Assembly (NCBI GenBank): GCA_019054805.1
Contig: JAHQIY010000003.1
Coordinates: 4,402,001 to 4,466,000, forward strand
From: Brachionus manjavacas
Taxonomy: Eukaryota; Rotifera; Eurotatoria; Ploima; Brachionidae
Length of the DNA: 64,000 bases
Direction of reading: 5' to 3'
Below are positions 55,845 through 64,000 of this stretch, piece after piece. A program made the position numbers and the translations under genes. Below the pieces are notes generated by a model. It was not told the origin of the DNA and ran no database searches. It saw nothing but the letters and a program-made list of their open reading frames with translations. Each line of letters begins with the position of its first letter. The first letter of the stretch is position 1.

Positions 55845-58534
55845 TAAATTAAACATTCTACACCTGAATTGTCACTCAATAATAAACGTTACGAAAATTA
55901 CGCAACTAGAATACTTAGCCCAAAAAATAAACGCCAACTTCATCAGTCTAAACGAAACGTTTTTAAAAGCGAATAAATCGATCAAAATCACAAACTTCCA
56001 AATTTTAAGAGCAGATAGGAGAACAAACAAAAGAGGAGGAGGAGTTGCGCTCTGCGTAAGAGATGATATTAGAGTAGAACAGATTTATCTTGAAAATTGC
56101 AAAGAGGTTGTAGGTGTTAGGGTCGATTCTAATGAAATAAGTAATCTAGCGATTTTTAGCATATATTCGAGTCCAGACTCAGAGTTAGACAAAAAAATTT
56201 TTGACGAAATAAATAGCAAATTTGACTTTTATGTAATAATAGGCGATTTAAACGCAAAAAGTCCACAGTGGCATTGTCCAAAAAGCAACAAAAAAGGAGA
56301 CGATCTAGTTGGGATTATAGAAAAGTTTAATCTACAAATTTTGAATGACAAAAATCCTACTTTTACTAGAAGTAGTAATGTAATAGATCTTTCAATATGT
56401 TCAGCAAATTTGTTTAACTCGTGCAAGAAGTTTGAAGTGCTTAATGCCGACATAAGTGACCATTTTCCAACACTTACGTCATTCGATCTAACTTGTATTA
56501 CAGCAAAACGAGAACATAGAAAAATCAACTGGGAATCTTTTAGACAAATGCTGCGCGCTGAACACGATTTTTCGAACAAAATAAAATCGACACATGATCT
56601 AGAGTCAGAAACCGCGCGAATTAAAGACGACATAACAAACGCACTAAAAATGGCAACTATAAAATTTACTACCAGCCCGAAATTACAACAACTCACAACT
56701 GTAAGTAAAGAAATTCTACAACTGATAAAAACCAAGCGATGGCTCAGGCGATTATGCCATCAAACAAGAGACGTAAAGGTGAAAAAATTATTTAATTGGT
56801 TCGAGAGGAATCTAAAAAAGAAAACAAAAAAAATTAAAACAGAAAAACTAGAAAAAGAGTTTCAAGAGCTACAAAATTTTAACCAATCCAGTTCAAAACA
56901 TTGGGATCTTTTAAAAAAAATAGGAAATGACTTAAAAACTAGCATACCAAAAGAAGTAACTCTCTTATTCCAAAAAAAATTAATTTCAAATCAGAAAGAA
57001 ATTTCAAATTTATTTGCCGATAATTTAGCCAAAATTTTTACCCCAGATCTAGACGCACCCAAATCATTTGAAGAAGTCCATTTTGCAACAGACACTAACA
57101 CGAACAGCGAGTTACCAGAGTTTACAATCGACGATATTCAGAAAGCCATAAAAACACTAAACTCTAAAGCCTCCTCAGGCTTTGACAAAATATCAAATAA
57201 ATGCATTAAAAATTTACCTTTTTCTGTTATTATATCACTTTACAAAATCTTCAACGCTACAATAAAATTAGGTTATGTTCCGATAGATTGGAAAAAGGCG
57301 AAGATTATTATGTTACCAAAAAAAGACAAACCTCCAGACGACCTGAACTCGTACAGGCCAATTTCTTTATTGAATTGTTTAGGTAAATTACTCGAAAAAC
57401 TAGTTAATCAAAAAGTTCAAAATTGGGCCGAAATAAACGGTAAATTACCAAGTTGTCAATCGGGCTTCAGAAAAAAAAGGAGCACCCAAGACCAGATTTT
57501 ACGAATAAACCAGGACATTGTCAACGGCTTCAATAAAAAAGAGATAACAGTAGCAGTTTTTGTTGACCTTGAAAAAGCGTTCGACAAAGCGCAACATAAT
57601 GGTATTTTGTACAAACTTAATAATCTAAAATTGAACAAATATTTATTCAACTGGATAAAAAGCTTCCTGGCCGAAAGAACATTTCAAGTTTATTATAAAA
57701 GCAGCCTTTCGAGTGAAAAAGTTGTACAGTGTGGCGTGCCACAAGGTAGCTGCCTCTCGCCGACTCTATTCTTACTCTTTTTCAGCGATGTAGCCGAATG
57801 TCTTCCAAAGGGGATTAAGATAGCACTTTTTGCAGATGACTTATGCATCTGGGTGACACATAAATCAAAATCGCTTATTGAAAAATCCCTACAAGCGGCT
57901 ATGAATAAAATAAACGAATATTGTAAAATATGGGGTTTCAAAATCAATACGTCAAAGACTTGCCACACAACTTTTACCACCGCAGGAGTTAGAAAAAATT
58001 ATCAAAAAAAATACGCCTAAAAATAAAAATAAATGAAGTAGAGATTCCGCTAGAACCATACCCAACGTTTTTAGGAGTTAAACTGGACCCGAAACTGTCG
58101 TATAACCAACACTTAGAGATAGTAAAATCAAAACAGACTTCAGCGGTCAATTTGATAAAACGAATAAGAAAATTCAAATGGGGCACATCGATCAAAATCA
58201 ACAAAACTATTTACAAATCTCTAATCCGATCGCTATTTGACTATTGTTTTATCAGTCTCCAGTCAGGCACCCAAAAAATCTTGACCAAACTCCAGAAAAT
58301 ACAAAATAAAATCCTTAAAATAATAAAAAAATTCCCGTTTAAGACGAGCATCGCGACGATCCACAAAGTCCTAAAGTTAGACATGGTAGAAAAAAGAGCC
58401 AACGAGCTGTTCCTCAGATTTATCCACGCGAAAAAAAGCAAGACATTATAGCGCAAGAGATAGGCGAATATCTGAAAAGTCCAAGAAGCACAACAACTAA
58501 CCGCTTTCTAACTATTTTTGATAATATCGACTAA
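55825..58534 (+). CDS. Jockey-type ORF2, endonuclease and reverse transcriptase (two frameshifts)
   Basis: This polyprotein nicks target DNA and copies element RNA. The N-terminal apurinic-type endonuclease spans about residues 8-220: ILHLNCHSI, SLNETFL, RGGGVALCVRDD, YVIIGDLNAKSPQW and ISDHFPT. Reverse transcriptase follows: SYRPISLLNCLGKLLEKLVN, SGFRKKRSTQDQIL, VFVDLEKAFDKAQHNG, GVPQGSCLSPTLF and the catalytic box ALFADDLCIW. The first frame ends at 58020 after a one-base loss in an A-run near 58005. Coding continues with PLEPYPTFLGVKLDPKLSY, and a second one-base shift near 58435 leads to the natural stop at 58532-58534. ATG at 55825 is the likely start, overlapping ORF1. Both shifts lie in homopolymers and could be sequencing errors. 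Confidence 0.9.
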
Positions 58535-58750
58535 CTCAATCTTTTTTTTTTTTTTTTATTTTTTTCTTCTGGTTTATCGACAATTTCAGTTTATAATTTA
58601 AAACAGAAACTCAATATTTTTTTTCCAACTTTTCATTATATAAAATTTTCGTGAACACTTTCCTAACATGGGGCTGAAAAGAAGGCTATCGTCTTTCGGA
58701 ACTGCCCAGGGTATACACCCAAATTATATTTTTAAAAAAAAAAAAAAAAA

Positions 58751-59958
58751 ATAATTTCTAAAAAATTCAGAGTTAGAATTAAGTATTTCGAAATCTTTCT
58801 TATTATCAATTAAATCAGAATTAGGACAAGATATTGAAGAAAAGAGTTCGTCAAAGCATTTTCCCTCTTCTTTATTAGTTTTGAATTCCTTGTCATTTGA
58901 AATCAAATTTGAGATTAAATTTGATCTTTTTTTGTACTAAATTTATTTATTTTCTTCCAAAAAGGTCTACTTTTTAGTGAGTTTTTTCCCATCTTCTTGA
59001 TAAAATCAAACCAATTTTGATTCTAGAATTTTTTTTAAAGAGACCTTTAACTCAAATGTAAGTTGATTATATTTTTGCATGAGCTTTTGACAGCGAGTTT
59101 TTTGGAAGGTTCTTCTTACTTTCCTGCGTTCTTTTTCAGGATAACAATGTTTGGGGGGAGACTGGTTTTTGGATTTTCTGAGAATGTTAAGGAATGCTTT
59201 TATGAGAAGCAGAAATGATTTTTTCTGTAATTTTATCATTTAGTTGATCTATAGTGATGGAACCTTCAGGGATAATAACTATTTGATAATCTAAAATCTC
59301 GCTAAATAATTGCCTGTTCGCTTTCCTATAGTTAAATTGTTTAGCTGTTGTTTATTTTCTAATTGATAGCCCATAGAAATTGATGCTTCGATTGGGAAAT
59401 GGTCACTAGTTATGTCTTGACTATTTAAGACATTGAAGTCGGTAATTTTGTTAATTAATGAGGATGAAACTAAAAAAAAAGATCAAGAATTTCAAAGTAA
59501 TTCTTATTAAAAATATTGAAAGTAGGGCGCTTATCATTGATTACTGAAAAGTCTAACTCATTGATTTTTCTTTCCAACATTATACCGTTTTCATTTTCCC
59601 CTACGCAGTCTATTTGCTTTGTTCAAGCGTTTGGATCGCCATCTAAGATGAAGTTTCTACATTTATTATTTACTGTTTTAAAAAGCTCAAAGTTCAGAAG
59701 TACATTGGGTGGATTATAAAGACTAAAAACAACTTATTCATTTTTCCTTCCTAAATTTAGTTTTATACAAAGGAGTTCGGAATTGAATTCCTCATAAGAA
59801 AAATCTTGTATAAATTCAATTCCTTCTTTAATTAAAATAGCTACTCCTCCTCCATACTTGTTGCGTGGTTTAGTTAAGAACTGATAACTGTGAAAATAAA
59901 AATAAAAATTTACCTCACTTAAATCTATCTTTAATTCATTGAGCAAAACAATGTCGGG
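58751..59958. repeat. 1.2-kb direct repeat flanking Jockey element, right copy
   Basis: Second copy of 53080-54285. At its right end the older retrotransposon continues uninterrupted into its ORF2 N-terminus, showing that this copy, joined to the sequence left of 53080, reconstructs the pre-insertion order. Confidence 0.95.
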
Positions 59959-60110
59959 ACATTCTTGAGCTAAAAAATTTCCTAAGAGAAGAACCCTACT
60001 AGTAAGTGAAGACAGTTCCAGTGTGTAATTACTAACCAGTTCATAGAAGAAAGTTGTCTTGATAGATTTTTCATCATTGTATGTTCATCACTGGTTCAAA
60101 TCAGTTATGT
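58751..60110 (-). mobile_element. Non-LTR retrotransposon (family of 50.3 kb), 5' segment
   Basis: Minus-strand continuation of the copy at 52573-54285. Beyond the duplicated part it gives the endonuclease N-terminus, VITHWNC then LTSRVLLLGNFLAQECPDIV with LLNELKIDLS, broken by one frameshift near 60025. The 5' limit is near 60110, next to a short membrane-protein-like ORF. Confidence 0.8.
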
Positions 60111-60122
60111 CATTTAAAAATA

Positions 60123-60326
60123 TTACTCTGAACGGTCCATTGATTCAAGCCCAGGATTTAACATGCAAATCTGATTAACAAGGAGCGCTGTTATGTTGAT
60201 CATGTATGCAATACCCACTTTCATGTTTATATTCTGAGTGTCCTGGGTTGCATAAGCAAAGAAACATTGCAGCGCCAGAATGAACCAAATTGAGAGAAGA
60301 AAAATTTTTTTCTCCTTATCGACCAT
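60123..60326 (-). CDS. Short putative membrane peptide beside retrotransposon
   Basis: A 67-codon frame from a real ATG encodes two hydrophobic segments, IFLLSIWFILALQCFFAY (about 8-25) and VGIAYMINITALLVNQICML (about 37-56), and ends DRSE. It may be a signal-anchor or two-pass membrane protein, or the 5' exon of a gene cut off by the adjoining retrotransposon: GTAATA follows the last codons. No family recognised. Confidence 0.3.
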   Translation of the reverse strand: MVDKEKKIFLLSIWFILALQCFFAYATQDTQNINMKVGIAYMINITALLVNQICMLNPGLESMDRSE

Positions 60327-60494
60327 TTGAAATTAAAAAATTTATTTTTTTGAATAAATTGAATTTAAGTTTAGTTTATTTTAAAACCTCTTTTTCAATT
60401 TAAAGAGTACTCTGAAATTATAAGATACAACCTAATGTTTGGTAATATTTGCAGCCAAATTAATAAAAATTGAGGGTAAAAAATATTCCCAACA

Positions 60495-60661
60495 AAAAGC
60501 CGTTTTAGATTTTTTTCCGTAACTACCTTTGGGTATGGGGAGGAGTTCTTTAACTTTACTAGAATGCCCTTCGGGTTGAGCATAGCACCCTACATCCAGC
60601 AAATGCTGCTGAATTATGTGTTAAAATCATTAAGAAATACACCCAATTCACATTATGATTA
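60495..60661 (+). pseudogene. Isolated LTR-type reverse transcriptase fragment
   Basis: The frame reads RFRFFSVTTFGYGEEFFNF, then TRMPFGLSIAPYIQQMLL, to a TAA at about 60661. MPFGL-AP is the RT motif of LTR and DIRS-type elements, unlike the LINE RTs elsewhere in this window. Only about 55 codons remain, with no flanking parts of such an element seen. Confidence 0.6.
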
Positions 60662-60720
60662 ATTCTTAAATAAATTCTAATTTTTAGTAAATTGTGCTCT
60701 TAAACTGATTAAAATACTTA

Positions 60721-61963
60721 GGTCCTTTCAAAATAACGTAACCAAAAAATCATAATTTTGCCAAAAAATTACCAAAAAATGGCAGATCGTGGGTCTGCTA
60801 AAAAGTGGAGATAAAAAGCAAAATGAGATAGCGAACATGTTAGGTGTATCTCCAAAATGTGTCTCTTCAACTAAAAAACGATATAAAGAGACTGGTACTG
60901 TGTCTGATCGGAGCAGTTCTGGTAGATTCGGAAGTTGACTTTTAGCGATGAAAATTACATTTTTAGAGAGATTAGAAAAGACCTTACATATAACTATCAA
61001 AAACTCGCCACTGATTTAAATTCTAAGACTCAAGGGGTTAGGATAAGTAAGTCAACTGTAATGAGATTTCTCAAAAAAAAAGGTTTAGAGTCCCATATAG
61101 CGGTCAGAAAACCCCTTTTAACCATAAAAGATAGACAAAAAAGATATAAGTGGTGTAAACAGAGACTTAATTGGACAGTTAATAATTGGTCCAGAGTTAT
61201 TTTCAGTGACGAGTTCAATTTTGAGGTCTTCAATCGTAAGTCAAGAGTAATCGTAAAAAGGTTTAAAAATGAAAAGTTTATTCCGAAGTTCTGTATACCA
61301 AGGTTACAAAACGGTGGAGGGTCAGCTGGTATCTGGGGATGCATTTCCTACAAAGGCACTGGTATAAGCAACATTTATACATGACGAATTAATCAATTTG
61401 TCTACATCAACGCCTTGGAAAACAACCTTTTACCATCTGTTTAACTGCTATTTGAGCCAGACGCCCTTGGATTTTTCAGCGCTTCGGCACATACTGCCCA
61501 CTCAGTAAGGGACTGGTTGAAAGAACAGAACATTGAGGTTCTGCCATGGTGTGCCCGTTCACCAGATCTCAACCCAATCGAGAACTTATGGTCATACATG
61601 GATGCAAAAATGGTAAACACAAAGGTAACCTCTATCGAGCATTTAAAAGAGGTTTTACACAAAGAGTGGTTAAAGATTCCGACTGAGTACGTACAAAAGT
61701 TGATTGAATCTATGCCAAAAAGAGTTTTGGCTTGTTATAGCGCCAAAGGCGGTCATTTTAAATATTAAATTTTTTCTTAAGTATTTTTTTTTGGGATTTT
61801 TTTTTTCACTTAATTTTTTTTTTTTGATATTATCATCTTGGATTGATGACAAATAAAAATTTGAAAAAAAATCGCTTTTTTTTATTTTCCCGCCTATTAT
61901 ATATGCAAAAACAATTCTTTTGTTAACGAAAAAAAAAAATTTCTAAACTTTTGACACATACTG
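60721..61963 (+). mobile_element. Tc1-like transposon, 5' end degraded
   Basis: The right terminus ACACATACTG is followed by TA (61964), matching the end of the Tc1 copy at 25004-26700. The expected left inverted repeat is not found. Confidence 0.75.
60776..61768 (+). pseudogene. Tc1-like transposase pseudogene
   Basis: The N-terminal HTH starts near 60776 (KWQIVGLLKSGDKKQNEIAN) and breaks with a frameshift at SSGR (about 60930). The main frame (60935-61384) holds the second HTH and first catalytic Asp, VIFSDEFNFE. After a stop at 61384 the second catalytic motif is damaged: sequence near 61450-61500 reads EPDALGFFSASAHTAHS where the DGASAHTA block is expected. The third motif SPDLNPIENLW and the terminal KGGHFKY at 61768 are intact. 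It cannot encode an active enzyme. Confidence 0.88.
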
Positions 61964-61968
61964 TATAA

Positions 61969-62290
61969 AGTATATCATTCTAAAGCTAAGAGCCTAAGCT
62001 ACAATACAATATATATAATTTTTAATAGTTGTACAAAGATTTGATGGAAAAAAAATTATTTTTTTTTAACTTTGATTTGCTTTAAAAATTTCTATTTAAA
62101 GCCATATTACATAAAATCTGTAATTTAATAAATATATTTGTTAAATTTTGAAAAAATACGCTATCTAAATATTTTAAATAATCATTATCTGACACTGAAA
62201 ATGACCTCCTCTCCCAGTCTCATGTAAAATTTTCAAAATATTATCCCATGAATCAGTCTTCTAATAATTTTTCTCATTTATCAAAAAACT
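61969..62290. other. Spacer
   Basis: AT-rich, nothing recognised. Confidence 0.4.
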
Positions 62291-62365
62291 CTTTTTATTT
62301 TTTTTTTAAATAATTTGGAGATAAATGGCAGTTCCGAGCGGCGTAGGCCCTCTTTTGGCAATGTG
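62291..62365 (-). mobile_element. Jockey-type 3' UTR remnant
   Basis: On the minus strand a GGGCCTACGCCGCTCGGAAC block followed by TGCC and a poly(A) run closely parallels the 3' end of the Jockey element at 58672-58750 (GGCTATCGTCTTTCGGAACT then GCCC and poly(A)). Coding sequence is absent. Confidence 0.6.
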
Positions 62366-62375
62366 AAATTTAAGT

Positions 62376-62546
62376 ACAAAAATTACAGTACATGAAGCAA
62401 AAACTTTACAAAAAATTGAAGAGTTTTTGCAGAGCTTGGAATTCTTTTGAATTAATTTTTACAATACTTTGCTTTTTGCAGAACCATTTTTGCCAACTTT
62501 GAAAAAAAAATTATAAAGATTTTACTCCTTGTACTGTAATTTTTGT
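62376..62546. mobile_element. Small inverted-repeat element
   Basis: ACAAAAATTACAGTAC (62376-62391) and its exact reverse complement (62531-62546) bracket about 170 bp. The match continues outward with mismatches. It probably represents a MITE about 0.6 kb upstream of DDX39B. Confidence 0.6.
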
Positions 62547-62945
62547 CCTAAAATTTTATAATGCCCCTGTTTTCAATTCTCATATTAGGAAAAAGACCAA
62601 ATAATTAAAAGCAAATAAACATAAAATATAAAATAAAATAATGGTTTGCTTCTACAATAAGGCTAAATGTAATGAAAAAAAAAAATTATTGAAATGAATT
62701 ATTTTTAATCACTAAGACAAATATAAACAGGTGATACAAATAAATAAAAAAAGTAAACCTAACATTTTTGCAATTAGATTTTGAAATTAAAATTTATAGA
62801 ATACATACATAAAGAAAAAATTCTCGAACAAAAATGTCCGTAAACTTTAAAATCCCTTCTTTCCATTCATACACTAAAATCTTTTTTTTCATTTAATTTT
62901 AAAAAGTTGAGCAAAATTCCTTCTATCATCTTTGATTCTAAATAC
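62547..62945. other. Upstream region of DDX39B
   Basis: AT-rich noncoding DNA; no distinct motif other than the TATA box that follows. Confidence 0.4.
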
Positions 62946-62955
62946 TATATATAAA
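62946..62955 (+). promoter_or_regulatory. TATA box of DDX39B
   Basis: TATATATAAA lies about 70-80 bases upstream of the ATG at 63026, leaving room for a start site near 62980 and a leader of about 45 bases. Confidence 0.6.
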
Positions 62956-63025
62956 CATCCCTCACGAATTCGCTCAAAATTCACTTATTTCTTCACAGAT
63001 ACTTAGATCATAAAAAAAGGAAAAA

Positions 63026-64000
63026 ATGGCCGACGAAGAACTACTTGACTACGAAGAAGAAGAACAGCCACAGGAGCCACAAGCCCAAAATGGATCGAAG
63101 GCAAAGAAAGACATCAAAGGAACGTATGTTTCGATTCATTCATCAGGCTTCAAAGACTTTCTGCTCAAGCCAGAGCTGCTGCGCGCCATTATGGACTGCG
63201 GCTTCGAGCATCCGTCCGAAGTCCAGCACGAGTGCATTCCACAGGCCATCCTGAGCATGGATGTCATCTGCCAGGCCAAGTCAGGCATGGGAAAAACAGC
63301 AGTGTTTGTGCTGGCCACGCTGCAGCAGCTCGAGCCGTCCGATGGACAGGTCAGCGTGCTTGTCATGTGCCACACAAGAGAGCTAGCCTTTCAGATATCC
63401 AAAGAATACGAACGCTTTTGTAAGTACATGCCTACTGTAAAGGTCGGTGTATTCTTTGGCGGCGTGGGCATCAAAAAAGATGAGGAAACCTTGAAAAAGA
63501 ATTGTCCTCACATTGTAGTGGGAACGCCGGGTCGTGTGCTTGCGTTGGTCCGCGCCGGCACTCTAAACCTGAAGCACATAAAGCACTTTGTGCTGGACGA
63601 GTGCGACAAGATGTTGGAACAGCTGGACATGAGAGCGGACGTGCAAGAGATATTCAAAATGACTCCGCATGACAAACAAGTGATGATGTTCAGTGCCACG
63701 CTCAGCAAGGAAATTAGGCCCATTTGCAAAAAGTTCATGCAAGACCCCATGGAAGTATACGTGGATGATGAGACCAAGCTCACTTTGCACGGTTTGAGAC
63801 AGCACTACGTCAAATTGACCGAAAATGAGAAGAACAAAAAACTGTTGGACTTGCTGGACGCGCTCGAGTTCAATCAAGTGGTCATTTTTGTCAAGTCAGT
63901 GCAAAGATGCATGGCGCTGGCCCAGCTGTTGGTTGAGCAGAACTTTCCCGCCATAGCCATACACAGAACCATGCCGCAGGAAGAACGCCTCTCGAGGTAC
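63026..64000 (+). CDS. DDX39B: DEAD-box RNA helicase DDX39B/UAP56, 5' part
   Basis: This is the ATP-dependent RNA helicase of the TREX complex, acting in spliceosome assembly and mRNA export in the nucleus. The 325 codons present run off the window; the family length is about 428. Motifs in order: acidic N-terminus [14 protein letters not shown]-motif region [17 protein letters not shown] (59-75); Walker A AKSGMGKT (84-91); TPGR (167-170); the diagnostic DECD (191-194) in place of DEAD; SAT (223-225); then [12 protein letters not shown] at the start of the second RecA domain and [14 protein letters not shown] at the edge. No intron is seen in this part. Codon use is much more GC-rich than neighbouring genes, typical of a highly expressed gene. 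The ATG follows a run of six A. Confidence 0.97.
   Translation, partial: MADEELLDYEEEEQPQEPQAQNGSKAKKDIKGTYVSIHSSGFKDFLLKPELLRAIMDCGFEHPSEVQHECIPQAILSMDVICQAKSGMGKTAVFVLATLQQLEPSDGQVSVLVMCHTRELAFQISKEYERFCKYMPTVKVGVFFGGVGIKKDEETLKKNCPHIVVGTPGRVLALVRAGTLNLKHIKHFVLDECDKMLEQLDMRADVQEIFKMTPHDKQVMMFSATLSKEIRPICKKFMQDPMEVYVDDETKLTLHGLRQHYVKLTENEKNKKLLDLLDALEFNQVVIFVKSVQRCMALAQLLVEQNFPAIAIHRTMPQEERLSRY

Larger units (their letters stand above)
54286..58750 (+). mobile_element. Jockey-type two-ORF retrotransposon, nearly complete
   Basis: The element is 4465 bp, with a short leader (about 107 bases), a gag-like ORF1, an overlapping ORF2 with endonuclease and reverse transcriptase, a 3' UTR, and a terminal poly(A) run (58733-58750). 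It interrupts an older minus-strand LINE copy. The flanking 1.2-kb direct repeat stands where a target duplication would be expected. ORF2 carries two single-base frameshifts in A-runs but is otherwise well preserved. Confidence 0.92.

Noticed and set aside
58241..58456. Minus-strand frames over the Jockey ORF2
   Set aside because: Antisense shadows of reverse-transcriptase coding sequence.
63136..63877. Several frames antisense or shifted within DDX39B
   Set aside because: All overlap the clear 325-codon helicase frame; its higher GC content keeps other frames open.

Overview
This is eukaryotic nuclear DNA, strongly AT-rich by eye, from an invertebrate animal. Recognisable host genes are all metazoan: CEP70, ERMARD, ST7, a scleraxis/paraxis-type bHLH factor, a duplicated C2H2 zinc-finger gene, and the start of DDX39B/UAP56. 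Their introns are tiny (45-60 bp, GT-AG) except where transposons have entered. A compact AT-rich genome of this kind fits a monogonont rotifer such as Brachionus, but that assignment is inference. Many computed open frames start at TTG or GTG; I moved those starts to the first usable ATG and rebuilt spliced genes by hand.

Layout. 1-12083: two near-identical inverted 1.4 kb arms, each holding a complete four-finger C2H2 gene with its TATA box and 3' end. Between them sit an intact hAT transposon (4293-10188, 8-bp target duplication CTTTAAAT, spliced transposase), itself inside an older retrotransposon tail, plus MITEs and a tRNA-derived SINE. 12553-12699: a second SINE copy. 13232-14756: six-exon CEP70 on the minus strand. 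14757-22255: mostly a gene desert with retroelement and MITE remnants. 22256-24154: single-exon ERMARD. 25004-26700: dead Tc1 element. 28204-34171: six-exon ST7 with one inflated 4 kb intron containing a CR1-like fragment. 34.7-35.7 kb: a pair of direct repeats around a tiny zinc-finger ORF. 36341-37140: two-exon scleraxis/paraxis-like bHLH gene.

38.4-62.5 kb is a transposon graveyard: hAT deletion derivatives and MITEs, an EnSpm/CACTA transposase pseudogene next to two small accessory ORFs (one spliced and BEN-like), several copies of one non-LTR retrotransposon family in both orientations, a nearly complete two-ORF Jockey-type element (54286-58750), and a second dead Tc1. 62946-64000: promoter and first 325 codons of DDX39B, much richer in GC than its surroundings.

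The host genes share no obvious pathway: centrosome (CEP70), ER/secretory membrane (ERMARD), multipass membrane (ST7), transcription (bHLH, zinc fingers) and mRNA export/splicing (DDX39B). The most unusual structural signals are the roughly 1.2 kb direct repeats exactly flanking the Jockey element, the inverted zinc-finger duplication around a hAT insertion, and the GC-rich insert plus 0.8 kb foldback inside that hAT element.
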